33,382 bases of DNA, taken from positions 1 to 33,382 of the forward strand of contig JAUMZA010000009.1 of the NCBI GenBank assembly GCA_030528355.1, written 5' to 3'. The notes beneath the pieces were generated by a model, which worked only from the letters and a program-made list of their open reading frames with translations, was not told the DNA's origin and ran no database searches. Source of the stretch: Candidatus Saccharimonadota bacterium (GTDB taxonomy: Bacteria; Patescibacteriota; Saccharimonadia; Saccharimonadales; Saccharimonadaceae). Below, in pieces: positions 25,147 to 32,863 of the stretch (its first letter is position 1; every line of letters begins with the position of its first letter). The position numbers were made by a program, and so were the translations under genes.

Positions 25147-26943
25147 CTACTCTTCGATAAACCCACCGCTTTGATGCTGCCACAGTTTGGCGTATGTGCC
25201 ATTTTGGGCAAGCAGTTCATCGTGGCTGCCATCTTCAATAATCTTACCTTGCTGCATTACAACAATGCGATCAAGCTTGGCAATGGTAGAGAGGCGATGG
25301 GCTACAACAATTGAAGTTCGGCCTTTCATGAGTGCTGTAAGCGATTTCTGGATAAGTGTTTCACTTTCGCTATCAAGTGCTGAGGTTGCTTCGTCTAGGA
25401 TTAAAATCGGTGCGTCTTTTAAAATAGCACGGGCGATAGCGATACGCTGCCGTTGCCCGCCACTTAATTTCACGCCACGTTCACCCACGATTGTGTCAAA
25501 GCCGTCGGCCAGGTCTGTAATAAAGCCAAGCGCACCAGCTTTTTTTGCTGCAATACGGACTTCTTCGTCGGTAGCGTTTGGCTTACCATACGCAATATTT
25601 TCCCGCACGCTGCGATGAAATAAAATCGGCTCTTGCGGTACGTAGGCAATCGATTGTCGCAAACTTGCCTGCGTAACCTCGGCGATATGTTGCCCATCAA
25701 TGGTAATTGCACCTTTTTCAATATCAGCAAACCGCAGCAATAATTTGGTTAACGTTGTCTTGCCCGAGCCACTGGCCCCAACGAGCCCAACTTTTTCACC
25801 GGACTGAATAGTCAATGAAAAATCCTTAAACAAAGTCGCCCCGTTGCCTTCATCGTGGGTGTAGGTGATGCGATTAATAGCAATTGAGCCGCTTGTAAGC
25901 TTCAGCTGTGCGGCATGGGTATTAATAAGGTGGGTCGGCGTAGCTAGGATTTCTGTCATGGCTTGAGCATCGCCAATGATATGATTATAGCTGCGCATAA
26001 TGCTGTTCATATTAAGTAATTCACGGGCGATGGTGGTGGTATACGTAGCAATCAGGTAGATGGCGGCTACCGAAATTAGGTGCTGCTGGGCCGCAATGAT
26101 TGCGAGTACAATGGCAGCAATTTTAATTAAGGTAGTGATACTTGAATAGACGGTACTGATCCGTAAAAATCCACCCATCACTCCCAATGAGGCTGTCCGC
26201 CAAGCGGCGGTGCTTTGTGAAAATATACGTTGTTCACTTTGTTCTGCACCAGCAGATTTTACCGCCAAAATATTCCCAAGAGCGTCGGTTAGATGGCCGT
26301 TCATCGCATTGCTTGCATCGGCTTCTTTTTTGTTGAGGTTTGCCATTGGGCGTGAGCCAAAAAACACGACAAGAGCAAATACGATCGATAAAATAGTGAG
26401 CAGCAGGGCGTATTGCCATAGCAAAGTGAAGAGAATGGCAATCGAAGTAATCATCGAAATTAGTAGCGGCAAAATTGACCACAATACCGTATCCCAAAAC
26501 CGTTCAATTGCCCCGGATAATTTATTGGTTTGACTGACTAGCGAGCCGCTCATGCGAGAAGCGTGGAAAAAGAGTGTTTCTTCGGTAAGTTTTTTGAAGG
26601 CTTGCTGGTAGATATCTCGCTGCATAGCCGTTTCGAATCTCCACGCAAGATAGATTGCAATCCGCCAGCCTACTACATCAGACCAAATCTGCACAGCTGC
26701 ATACATCCCAATCAGCTGCCAGATTTCGGTGTTATTTTGCAATTGCCCATGCTGCACGATTTCGAGCAATCGAGCGATCAAAAGCGGCCCAATAATGCCA
26801 CCAACTACTGTGAGCGTAATGACAATAATTGAGCCAATGATAGGCCATTTATAGGGTTTCGATATAGTGAAAAAAAGTTTTGCAATCTGTGATACTTGCA
26901 CGGATTTTGCTGTGGCATTGCTCATGCGATAGGGTTCCTCCAT
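25147..26943 (-). CDS. ABC exporter, fused membrane and ATPase half-transporter
   Basis: 598-aa type IV ABC exporter (lipid, peptide or drug type). The transmembrane domain (about 25-320) has six hydrophobic segments; the ATPase (about 345-598) has Walker A GASGSGKTT, Q-loop PQEP, signature LSGGQRQRIAIARA, Walker B ILDEATSALD and switch AHRLST. It probably works as a homodimer, since no partner half is nearby. The substrate is unknown; there is no peptidase domain. Two starts compete: ATG 26943, 6 nt after a -10, and ATG 26925, preceded by GGAGG 11 nt upstream. A TTG at 26946 is also in frame. Downstream is a bidirectional terminator. Confidence 0.94.
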   Translation of the reverse strand: MEEPYRMSNATAKSVQVSQIAKLFFTISKPYKWPIIGSIIVITLTVVGGIIGPLLIARLLEIVQHGQLQNNTEIWQLIGMYAAVQIWSDVVGWRIAIYLAWRFETAMQRDIYQQAFKKLTEETLFFHASRMSGSLVSQTNKLSGAIERFWDTVLWSILPLLISMITSIAILFTLLWQYALLLTILSIVFALVVFFGSRPMANLNKKEADASNAMNGHLTDALGNILAVKSAGAEQSEQRIFSQSTAAWRTASLGVMGGFLRISTVYSSITTLIKIAAIVLAIIAAQQHLISVAAIYLIATYTTTIARELLNMNSIMRSYNHIIGDAQAMTEILATPTHLINTHAAQLKLTSGSIAINRITYTHDEGNGATLFKDFSLTIQSGEKVGLVGASGSGKTTLTKLLLRFADIEKGAITIDGQHIAEVTQASLRQSIAYVPQEPILFHRSVRENIAYGKPNATDEEVRIAAKKAGALGFITDLADGFDTIVGERGVKLSGGQRQRIAIARAILKDAPILILDEATSALDSESETLIQKSLTALMKGRTSIVVAHRLSTIAKLDRIVVMQQGKIIEDGSHDELLAQNGTYAKLWQHQSGGFIEE

Positions 26944-26949
26944 CAAATC

Positions 26950-26955
26950 ATTATA
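26950..26955 (-). promoter_or_regulatory. Proximal -10 of the ABC exporter
   Basis: TATAAT on the - strand, 6 nt before ATG 26943, the same geometry as the leaderless promoters elsewhere. No TGN precedes it and no -35 is clear. Confidence 0.45.
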
Positions 26956-26977
26956 TTATTTTTGTGTTCCATTGCTG

Positions 26978-26992
26978 CTTCGTCGGGCGAAG
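26978..26992. repeat. Inverted repeat CTTCG/CGAAG
   Basis: A 5-bp stem with a 5-nt loop (TCGGG) in the divergent ABC exporter-trhO region. It would lie in the exporter leader if transcription starts at the distal promoter. There is no T-run beside it. Confidence 0.4.
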
Positions 26993-27004
26993 TAGATAGA
27001 GAAG

Positions 27005-27021
27005 TGTATCAAACCGATACA
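27005..27021. repeat. Inverted repeat TGTATC/GATACA
   Basis: A perfect 6-bp inverted repeat with a 5-nt spacer (AAACC), 3 nt from a 16-bp palindrome. It is a candidate repressor site or leader hairpin for the ABC exporter. Confidence 0.45.
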
Positions 27022-27024
27022 AAA

Positions 27025-27040
27025 TATACTACGTAGTATA
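27025..27040. repeat. Perfect 16-bp palindrome
   Basis: TATACTACGTAGTATA. The half on the - strand forms part of an extended -10, so a dimeric regulator bound here would block the distal exporter promoter. Self-complementarity of a -10 also produces a TATACT on the + strand. Confidence 0.6.
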
Positions 27041-27043
27041 GCA
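27035..27043 (-). promoter_or_regulatory. Distal extended -10 of the ABC exporter
   Basis: TGCTATACT read on the - strand, about 90 nt upstream of the exporter start and half inside the 16-bp palindrome. It would give a leader that contains the other two inverted repeats. Confidence 0.5.
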
Positions 27044-27089
27044 CATTGATGCAGGGGTGTGTAGTGGATTAGCTACTAGTCTGGGCGGG

Positions 27090-27098
27090 TGGTATAAT
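27090..27098 (+). promoter_or_regulatory. Extended -10 promoter of trhO
   Basis: TGGTATAAT with the hexamer at 27093-27098, 7 nt before ATG 27106 and no Shine-Dalgarno sequence. A second TATACT directly abuts the ATG. Leaderless start expected. Confidence 0.7.
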
Positions 27099-27105
27099 AT
27101 ATACT

Positions 27106-28023
27106 ATGCAAAAGATTTTACTTTACTACAAATTCACCCCAGTCAAAGATCCCGAAGCAGTCAAGCTTTGGCAAAAAGTGCTGTGCGACAGCTTAAATCT
27201 GCGTGGGCGAATTTTAGTGACGCGCCATGGCCTAAACGGCACGGTTGGTGGCGATGTTGAGGATCTTAAAAAATACATCAAAGAAACCAAAAAATTCCCT
27301 GGTTTTAAAGATATTGTATGGAAGTGGAGCGATGGTACACGTGATGATTTTCCACGTATGAGCGTCAAGCATCGCCGCGAATTAGTAGGCTTTAAGAATA
27401 GTGATGATGAATTTGATGTTGACGAGCACGGCGTGATTGATGGTGGCGTGCACCTTTCGCCAAAGCAAGTGCACGAGATGGTCGAAAAGTACGGCGACGA
27501 TGTAGTATTTTTTGATGGTCGCAACGCTCACGAAGCCAAGATTGGTAAGTTTAAAAATGCGGTCGTGCCAGATACTCGCACCAGCCGTGATTTTATTGCC
27601 GAGCTCGAAAGCGACAAGTACGATGATATCAAGCATAAAAAGGTGATTAGCTACTGCACTGGTGGTATTCGCTGTGAAGTGATTAGCGCTATGATGAAAA
27701 AGCGTGGCTTTACCGATGTGTATCAGATTGATGGCGGTATTGTAAAATATGGCGAAAAGTACGGTGATGATGGTCTATGGGAAGGTGCATTGCGCGTGTT
27801 TGATAAACGTATGACGATGAACTTTAGTGATCACGCTAAAACAATTGGCGAATGTACGCACTGTCACGGTAAAACCAGTAATTTCGAAAACTGTGCCGAA
27901 GTGAGTTGTAATGATTTGGTGCTGATTTGTGAAACCTGTAAGCAAAACCCAGATTTGCTGTTCCATACCGATGCCTGCCGCACCACACATGCAGCTAAAA
28001 TTGGAGCGACTACATCGGCGTAG
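27106..28023 (+). CDS. trhO: tRNA uridine(34) hydroxylase TrhO (rhodanese family, YceA)
   Basis: Oxygen-dependent hydroxylase making 5-hydroxyuridine at tRNA position 34. 305 aa. The N-terminal acylphosphatase-like domain has GRILVTRHGLNGTVGG; a rhodanese domain follows with active-site Cys184 in YCTGGIRCE; the C-terminus is cysteine-rich (CTHCHG, CAEVSC, CETC, DAC), as in UPF0176 proteins, and may bind zinc. It is a second wobble-uridine enzyme in the window besides MnmA. It faces away from the ABC exporter across 160 nt rich in inverted repeats. Confidence 0.93.
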   Translation: MQKILLYYKFTPVKDPEAVKLWQKVLCDSLNLRGRILVTRHGLNGTVGGDVEDLKKYIKETKKFPGFKDIVWKWSDGTRDDFPRMSVKHRRELVGFKNSDDEFDVDEHGVIDGGVHLSPKQVHEMVEKYGDDVVFFDGRNAHEAKIGKFKNAVVPDTRTSRDFIAELESDKYDDIKHKKVISYCTGGIRCEVISAMMKKRGFTDVYQIDGGIVKYGEKYGDDGLWEGALRVFDKRMTMNFSDHAKTIGECTHCHGKTSNFENCAEVSCNDLVLICETCKQNPDLLFHTDACRTTHAAKIGATTSA

Positions 28024-28061
28024 TAGTTGGCTTGCATGATTGCAAAAAATCGCCAGTACGG

Positions 28062-28067
28062 TATACT
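28062..28067 (+). promoter_or_regulatory. -10 of the pgl-like gene
   Basis: TATACT 16 nt before ATG 28084, with AAGGAG at 28074-28079. The expected start point is at or next to the ribosome site, so the leader is only about 10 nt. Confidence 0.6.
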
Positions 28068-28083
28068 ACAAAAAAGGAGTAGT

Positions 28084-28743
28084 ATGAATCTTGTAACCGA
28101 ACATGATGATACAATAATTGTACAATATCTTGCCACCGTCATTCACGAACAGCTTGAACTTGGCGAAACGGTGCTGTGGCTGGTGCCTGGTGGTTCGGCG
28201 ATGGGGGTTGCCACGGAAGTGTTGCGTAAGCTCGAGGATACTGATACCTCGGGCTTATGTATTACTCTGACAGACGAACGCTACGGCGAGCCTGGCCATG
28301 CCGATGAAAATTGGACACAATTAATGAAGCTGGGCTTTGCGGTTGAATCAATCAACGCTTACCGAGTGCTGCGTGGTGAAACTGCTGAAGTGACTGCGGC
28401 TGATTTTAGTAATAAGTTAGCACAGCTTATGACAACCTATTCATATAAAATTGGCTTATTTGGCATTGGGGTTGATGGACATACGGCGGGCATCTTGCCA
28501 CACTCTCCGGCGGTGCATAGCGAAGTGCTGGCGATGTATTACGAAGGTGTAGACTTTGGCCGGGTAACGGTTACCCCAAAAGCGATTGCACTGCTAGATG
28601 AGGTGGTGGTGTATGCGCATGGGGCAGCTAAACATACGCAAATCGGACGCTTGCTTCATAGTGATACATCAATCGAATCGCAGCCAGCTCAGGCACTGAA
28701 GTTAGCTGCTAAGGGTTTGGTCTTTTCGGAGTTCGCTGGGTAG
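28084..28743 (+). CDS. pgl: 6-phosphogluconolactonase-like sugar phosphate protein
   Basis: 219 aa, NagB/RpiA/Pgl fold. Motifs: VPGGSAMGVATEVL (phosphate loop), TLTDERYG and the signature GIGVDGHTAGILPHS, which favours 6-phosphogluconolactonase (pentose phosphate pathway) over glucosamine-6-phosphate deaminase. ATG 28084 is chosen because AAGGAG lies 4 nt upstream and the -10 16 nt upstream; an in-frame upstream ATG at 28036 lies before the promoter. No other pentose phosphate genes are near, so the substrate is inferred. Confidence 0.85.
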   Translation: MNLVTEHDDTIIVQYLATVIHEQLELGETVLWLVPGGSAMGVATEVLRKLEDTDTSGLCITLTDERYGEPGHADENWTQLMKLGFAVESINAYRVLRGETAEVTAADFSNKLAQLMTTYSYKIGLFGIGVDGHTAGILPHSPAVHSEVLAMYYEGVDFGRVTVTPKAIALLDEVVVYAHGAAKHTQIGRLLHSDTSIESQPAQALKLAAKGLVFSEFAG

Positions 28744-28793
28744 GCTGGCTGTAGTGAGCTATGAATAGTGCCTTGGTGTAAGTAAAGAGGCTA

Positions 28794-29279
28794 TCAGTCG
28801 CTAGTGCCAGTGTGTGATACTGCGTCACTAAACTGCGAAATTGCTTCGTAATTGATGGTAGATTTACTATCAGTATGACCAAGTAGTCTCATCATAGCCT
28901 TTTCGGCAATGGTGAGCTGATTTATATCAATGGCACCGCCAAAATTAACAGCCTGTGTTGCATGTTGGTACAGGGCTGGGGTAAAGGCAGTTTGGATTTG
29001 CTTATTAATAACTGCAGACTTTGGATTGATGCAGCAAATAAATAGATGTAAGGGCTGTTGCAGTAGTTCTTTGCTGTATTTTTTACAATAAGATTGCATT
29101 GCGGGCAAGCTTGTGCCACCATAGATAGCCGTGCCAAGAACAACACGGTCGTAACCTTGTGGACTAGGGGCAGATTCAGCCGGCTGCACATCTGTTGTGC
29201 CTGGCAGGGCTGCGGCAATATGATCAGCACAGGTTTTTGTGGATGAATATTTGCTTGCATAAATGAGAAGAGTCTTCAT
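28794..29279 (-). CDS. Flavodoxin-domain protein (HemG-like)
   Basis: 161-aa cytoplasmic flavodoxin fold. The FMN phosphate loop is LLIYASKYSSTKTCA near the start, and TAIYGGTSLPAM is the second loop. The C-terminal NFGGAIDINQL and EKAMMRLLG pattern resembles HemG-type menaquinone-dependent protoporphyrinogen oxidases and related flavodoxin-5 proteins. No haem genes are nearby, so electron transfer or quinone reduction is as likely as haem synthesis. ATG 29279 follows the -10 by 6 nt. It is divergent from the thioredoxin gene with 68 nt between them. Confidence 0.83.
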   Translation of the reverse strand: MKTLLIYASKYSSTKTCADHIAAALPGTTDVQPAESAPSPQGYDRVVLGTAIYGGTSLPAMQSYCKKYSKELLQQPLHLFICCINPKSAVINKQIQTAFTPALYQHATQAVNFGGAIDINQLTIAEKAMMRLLGHTDSKSTINYEAISQFSDAVSHTGTSD

Positions 29280-29285
29280 ACTATT

Positions 29286-29291
29286 AGTATA
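29286..29291 (-). promoter_or_regulatory. -10 of the flavodoxin gene
   Basis: TATACT on the - strand, 6 nt before ATG 29279, with TGCGA just upstream. Leaderless start expected. Confidence 0.65.
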
Positions 29292-29332
29292 TCGCATACT
29301 GGCACAGAACCTAGCCCTACAAGAGGTTGATT

Positions 29333-29341
29333 TGCTATACT
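29333..29341 (+). promoter_or_regulatory. Extended -10 promoter of the thioredoxin-ccdA unit
   Basis: TGCTATACT with the hexamer at 29336-29341, 6 nt before ATG 29348. There is no Shine-Dalgarno sequence and no clear -35. Confidence 0.7.
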
Positions 29342-29347
29342 GGATAT

Positions 29348-29878
29348 ATGAAGAAATCATATGTCATCATCATTGCAGTTATTGTCATAGGTGTAGTGGC
29401 GGCAGCCGCCTATACAGTTGTGCGTCAGCCGACGGCTCCGACCATGCCATCAGCAGGGGACACTAAGCCGCAACGTTCAACCCCAGCCTCGCAGTCGCAA
29501 AGTACAACTCCGCAGCAGGCTGCTCCAGCGGCAACCCCTCAACAACAAGCTGCGATGCCGGCTGGTTTTTATGGTGATTATAGCAACGAACGAGCTGTGA
29601 ATCGCACATACGATAAAACCATTTTATTTTTCCACGCACCATGGTGTAGCGAGTGCCGGGCATTTGAAAAAGCAATTCAAGCTAGTACGGTACCAGCTGG
29701 GGTACAGATTTTAAAGGTCGACTACGATTCACGCCAAGATTTGCGTCAAAAATATGGTGTGCGTATTCAAAGTACCTTTGTTGAGCTTGATGATGACGAT
29801 GATCAGGATAACGACCACGATGTGTGGGTTGGCTATGGCAAAGATAAGTCAATCGATGCGATTTTAAGGAATTTGTAA
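29348..29878 (+). CDS. Membrane-anchored thioredoxin-like protein
   Basis: 176 aa. An N-terminal transmembrane anchor (about 4-25) is followed by a Pro/Gln/Ser/Thr-rich linker (about 28-72) and a thioredoxin domain facing outside, with the redox pair Cys100-Cys103 in HAPWCSECRAF. The cis-proline loop position reads QSTFVELD, so serine stands where thioredoxins have proline. It is followed by an unusual aspartate-rich stretch DDDDDQDNDHD (about 148-158). The ccdA-like gene starts at the base after the stop, so it probably receives electrons from that membrane protein. Substrates are unknown; exported disulfide proteins or wall enzymes are possible. Confidence 0.88.
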   Translation: MKKSYVIIIAVIVIGVVAAAAYTVVRQPTAPTMPSAGDTKPQRSTPASQSQSTTPQQAAPAATPQQQAAMPAGFYGDYSNERAVNRTYDKTILFFHAPWCSECRAFEKAIQASTVPAGVQILKVDYDSRQDLRQKYGVRIQSTFVELDDDDDQDNDHDVWVGYGKDKSIDAILRNL

Positions 29879-30595
29879 GTGGGGTTATTGATCGCATCGC
29901 TACTGGCGGGCGTATTTTCGGTGCTAGCACCATGTGTGTTGCCGCTGCTACCGGTGATGATCGCCCCGAGTACACAGAAGGAAAAGCGTAGCGTCTGGTG
30001 GCTGCTAGCGGGACTAGGCCTCTCCATTATCATCTTTAGTATTTTGCTCAAATCAACCACGGCACTGCTTAGTGTGCCAGCGCAGGTGTGGTCGGTAGTG
30101 AGCGGGGTGATTATTATCTTGTTTGGTATCACTTTGGTAGCGCCGCAAGTGTGGGAATGGCTGATGCTGAAGACGGGCTTGGCGCTGGCGGTGCAAAAGC
30201 AGTCAGTGGGCACATCGGCGAAACGTGGTCGTCTGGGCGATATGTTGTTCGGTGCTAGTCTTGGCCCGATTTTTAGCGTCTGCAGCCCAACCTACGCACT
30301 CATTGTGGCAGTACTGCTGCCAGCCGATCCGCTGCAGGGTATGCTGTATCTATTAGCGTATGTGATTGGGTTGCTTGGTATGTTGGCACTGGTGGCAGTA
30401 CTCGGTCGCCGCGTGGTGCGGGTGCTGGGCTGGGGGTTGAATCCGCACGGGCTGTTTCGCCGGGTGCTGGGCGTGGTGTTAATTATACTTGGTATTTTAG
30501 TGGTGACAGGGCTTGATAAAACTATTAGCAGTTGGCTAGTGAGCCAGGGCTGGTTCGACTGGCAGGTGCAGTTAGAAAGTTGGCTGGCGGGGTAA
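29879..30595 (+). CDS. CcdA/DsbD-type transmembrane thiol transporter
   Basis: 238-aa polytopic membrane protein with about six hydrophobic segments. Two cysteines in the expected places, Cys19 in VLAPCVLPLLP and Cys135 in GPIFSVCSPTYA, fit the DsbD transmembrane family that passes reducing equivalents from cytoplasmic thioredoxin to the outside. The start is GTG 29879 with AAGGA (29866-29870) 8 nt upstream. Directly coupled to the membrane thioredoxin. No cytochrome c maturation genes are present, so general thiol reduction is more likely than cytochrome assembly. Confidence 0.88.
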   Translation: MGLLIASLLAGVFSVLAPCVLPLLPVMIAPSTQKEKRSVWWLLAGLGLSIIIFSILLKSTTALLSVPAQVWSVVSGVIIILFGITLVAPQVWEWLMLKTGLALAVQKQSVGTSAKRGRLGDMLFGASLGPIFSVCSPTYALIVAVLLPADPLQGMLYLLAYVIGLLGMLALVAVLGRRVVRVLGWGLNPHGLFRRVLGVVLIILGILVVTGLDKTISSWLVSQGWFDWQVQLESWLAG

Positions 30596-30616
30596 GTTTA
30601 AAATTTTGGAGGAAGC

Positions 30617-31612
30617 ATGAAAGACACGCATTTTTTGCGACATCCAGCAATCCACGACGGGACACTGCTTGTTCAGCAGGGAGATACAGTATGTATTGAT
30701 GAGTCAAAGGGCGAAATGACGAGCGACTCGCTCTTTGCTATTGCGAGTATCTCAAAGTTATATACTTACGCGCTGGTGTTTCGACTCATTGACGAGGGGA
30801 AGTTGAGGTATGACGCTCGGCTCACTGAATTGCTACCCCAGGCTGTCACTGATATTTTGCCGCGGGCTGATATGGTGACAATTCGCTACCTTGTTGATCA
30901 AAATTCTGGCTTTCCAAACTACGAAACCGATCGTCAGCCAAATGGCAGTGTGCTGATGGATGAGATTTTGCACAGCGATCGGCGGGTGGAATTCCACGAG
31001 TCGCTAGAGATTTTGTCACAGCTGCCGGCTAGGTCGCAACTTGGCGGTGAGAAGGCCTATTATGCCGATATCAATGCTATGTTGCTCGGAAAGATTGCTG
31101 AAGCGGTGACGGGAAAGAATGCCGAGCAGCTACTTAGCGACTATATTTGCCAGCCGCTTGGATTGAGCCACACGCATTGGGCGCATGGGGATGAGGTGAT
31201 AGCGCCAATACATAATGGCAAGACGGTAGTTTCGTGTTCGGACTATCTTTCGAGCCAAGTGTATCAGGGCGGTATTGTCGCCACAAATCGGGAGTTGATG
31301 CGGTTTACGCGGGCGTTTTTCGGTGGTGAACTATTTGCAAAATCACATATCACGCAGCCAGTCTTTCGACCAATTCAATTTCGACCGTTGCGTTACGGTA
31401 GTGGCATGATGCAGTTGAAAATTGCAGCACCAGTCGCTCTGTTTTTTGGCGGTATCCGCGAGCTGCGCGGCCATAGCGGTATTACCGGAAGCTTTGCATT
31501 CTATGCGCCAGATGTCGACGCTCTTGTGACGGGAACGGTAAATCAGCTGAGGTATCGACCATATCCGATGTTACTGGGCGCACTCAAGCACTGCCGCCTG
31601 CATGATTCATAG
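30617..31612 (+). CDS. Beta-lactamase-fold serine hydrolase
   Basis: 331-aa protein of the class C beta-lactamase/penicillin-binding fold. The nucleophile motif is SISK (Ser44, Lys47). The second motif region KAYYADIN has Asp where YxN enzymes have Asn. GHSGITGS near the C-terminus matches the third (HxG) motif. There is no signal peptide or transmembrane anchor, so it is probably cytoplasmic and more likely an esterase or peptidase than a resistance enzyme. It has one of the best ribosome sites in the window, GGAGGA at 30608-30613, 3 nt before ATG. Confidence 0.88.
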   Translation: MKDTHFLRHPAIHDGTLLVQQGDTVCIDESKGEMTSDSLFAIASISKLYTYALVFRLIDEGKLRYDARLTELLPQAVTDILPRADMVTIRYLVDQNSGFPNYETDRQPNGSVLMDEILHSDRRVEFHESLEILSQLPARSQLGGEKAYYADINAMLLGKIAEAVTGKNAEQLLSDYICQPLGLSHTHWAHGDEVIAPIHNGKTVVSCSDYLSSQVYQGGIVATNRELMRFTRAFFGGELFAKSHITQPVFRPIQFRPLRYGSGMMQLKIAAPVALFFGGIRELRGHSGITGSFAFYAPDVDALVTGTVNQLRYRPYPMLLGALKHCRLHDS

Positions 31613-31618
31613 TATACT
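31613..31618 (+). promoter_or_regulatory. -10 of the tspO-msrB-msrA unit
   Basis: TATACT 16 nt before ATG 31635, with AGGAGG at 31625-31630. It overlaps the end of the serine hydrolase gene. The geometry equals that of the pgl promoter. Confidence 0.6.
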
Positions 31619-31634
31619 AGAGATAGGAGGGTCT

Positions 31635-32480
31635 ATGTGGCTACAAAAATTATTTTCCAAAAAAGTAAAAGAACAGCGCGGGCTGAAATGGGCCGTGGCG
31701 GGTGCGGTGGTGGCGACTATTGCGGTGAATGCCTATGCTAACATCGCGCGGCTAGGCGGTGCAAACATGGGCGAGGTTTCGGCCAGCTATCCGAATTTGT
31801 TTACACCAACCGGCCTGACGTTTAGCATTTGGAGCGTGATTTATGTGTTGTTGCTGGCGTATGCGGTCTATCAATTTACGGCCGTGCGTAAGAAGGCTGG
31901 CTCAAAGCTGGATGAAGGCTTGTTTACGGCGATCAATCCATGGCTGCTCGCGTCGTGCGTGGCAAATATTGGCTGGATGTTTGCCTGGCATTTTCGGGCG
32001 ATTTGGCTCTCGATGGTGTGCATGGTGGTGCTGCTCGTGAGTTTGGTGATGGTGGCGCGCAGGCTGTATGCGGCGTTCACCAAGCCAACGACGTGGCAGG
32101 ATTATCTGTGGGTGCGGCTGCCAATTATGGTGTATGTTGGGTGGATTAGCGTGGCGACAATCGCCAATAGTTTTGCACTAGCGGTGTCGCTGGGCTGGAA
32201 TGGCATGGGTGCGGACGCGGGCAATTGGCTGGCGTTTGCGTTGATCGGCGGTGCCTTGATCGGCCTGGTGGCGATGTGGTGGCAGCGTGACGCAGCGTAC
32301 GGTGCGGTGTTTGTATGGGCTTACGGCGGCATTTTAGTAAAGCACTTATCAGAGAATGGCCACAACGGAGCCTATCCGTCCGCAATTGCACTGCTGTGTG
32401 TGTTGGTTGCTGTGTTGGCGATGTCCTCACTCTATATAGGTGTGCAGCAATGGCATCTTGATGGAGGTCAGCATAAATAA
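31635..32480 (+). CDS. TspO/MBR-related tryptophan-rich sensory protein
   Basis: 281-aa polytopic membrane protein with about seven hydrophobic segments and many tryptophans. [17 protein letters not shown] matches the first TspO signature seen in the longer bacterial TspO-like proteins. TspO proteins bind porphyrins and have been linked to oxidative stress responses, but their role is debated. ATG 31635 is chosen for AGGAGG 4 nt upstream; the frame extends to 31602 inside the previous gene. It is the first gene of a unit with msrB and msrA, which supports a redox or stress role. Confidence 0.8.
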   Translation: MWLQKLFSKKVKEQRGLKWAVAGAVVATIAVNAYANIARLGGANMGEVSASYPNLFTPTGLTFSIWSVIYVLLLAYAVYQFTAVRKKAGSKLDEGLFTAINPWLLASCVANIGWMFAWHFRAIWLSMVCMVVLLVSLVMVARRLYAAFTKPTTWQDYLWVRLPIMVYVGWISVATIANSFALAVSLGWNGMGADAGNWLAFALIGGALIGLVAMWWQRDAAYGAVFVWAYGGILVKHLSENGHNGAYPSAIALLCVLVAVLAMSSLYIGVQQWHLDGGQHK

Positions 32481-32482
32481 AT

Positions 32483-32863
32483 ATGCCACCACTTTCACCG
32501 GAAGAGGCTAGAGTTATCATTGATAAGGGCACCGAGCTGCCATTTTCTGGTGTGTTGCTGAACGAGGAGCGGGCGGGTGTATATGTTTGCCGGCAGTGCG
32601 GTGTGCCGCTGTATCGCTCGACTGACAAGTTCGCCTCGATGTGCGGCTGGCCAAGTTTTGATGATGAAATTGATGGGGCGGTGAAGCGTTCACTAGATGA
32701 TGATGGCGTGCGACTTGAAATTACCTGTGCGGTCTGCGGTGGACATCTTGGCCATGTGTTTGAGGGCGAAGGATTAACGCCAAAAAATATTCGCCACTGT
32801 GTCAATTCGGTATCGCTCCATTTTGTGCCAGATGAAGCCCAGAAAGATGCAGCCGATGCGTAG
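32483..32863 (+). CDS. msrB: Peptide methionine-R-sulfoxide reductase
   Basis: 126-aa cytoplasmic enzyme reducing the R-epimer of methionine sulfoxide in proteins. Zinc ligands Cys36, Cys39, Cys82 and Cys85 (CRQC and CAVC) are present; the catalytic cysteine is Cys106 in RHCVNSVSL and the resolving cysteine is Cys54 in SMCGWPSF. It starts 2 nt after the tspO-like stop; the nearest GGAGGT (32463-32468) is 14 nt away, so translation may depend on coupling. It overlaps msrA. Confidence 0.96.
   Translation: MPPLSPEEARVIIDKGTELPFSGVLLNEERAGVYVCRQCGVPLYRSTDKFASMCGWPSFDDEIDGAVKRSLDDDGVRLEITCAVCGGHLGHVFEGEGLTPKNIRHCVNSVSLHFVPDEAQKDAADA

Noticed and set aside
28030-28047. TTGCA/TGCAA hairpin before pgl
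   Set aside because: A 5-bp AT-containing stem followed by A, not T, on the + strand; too weak to call.
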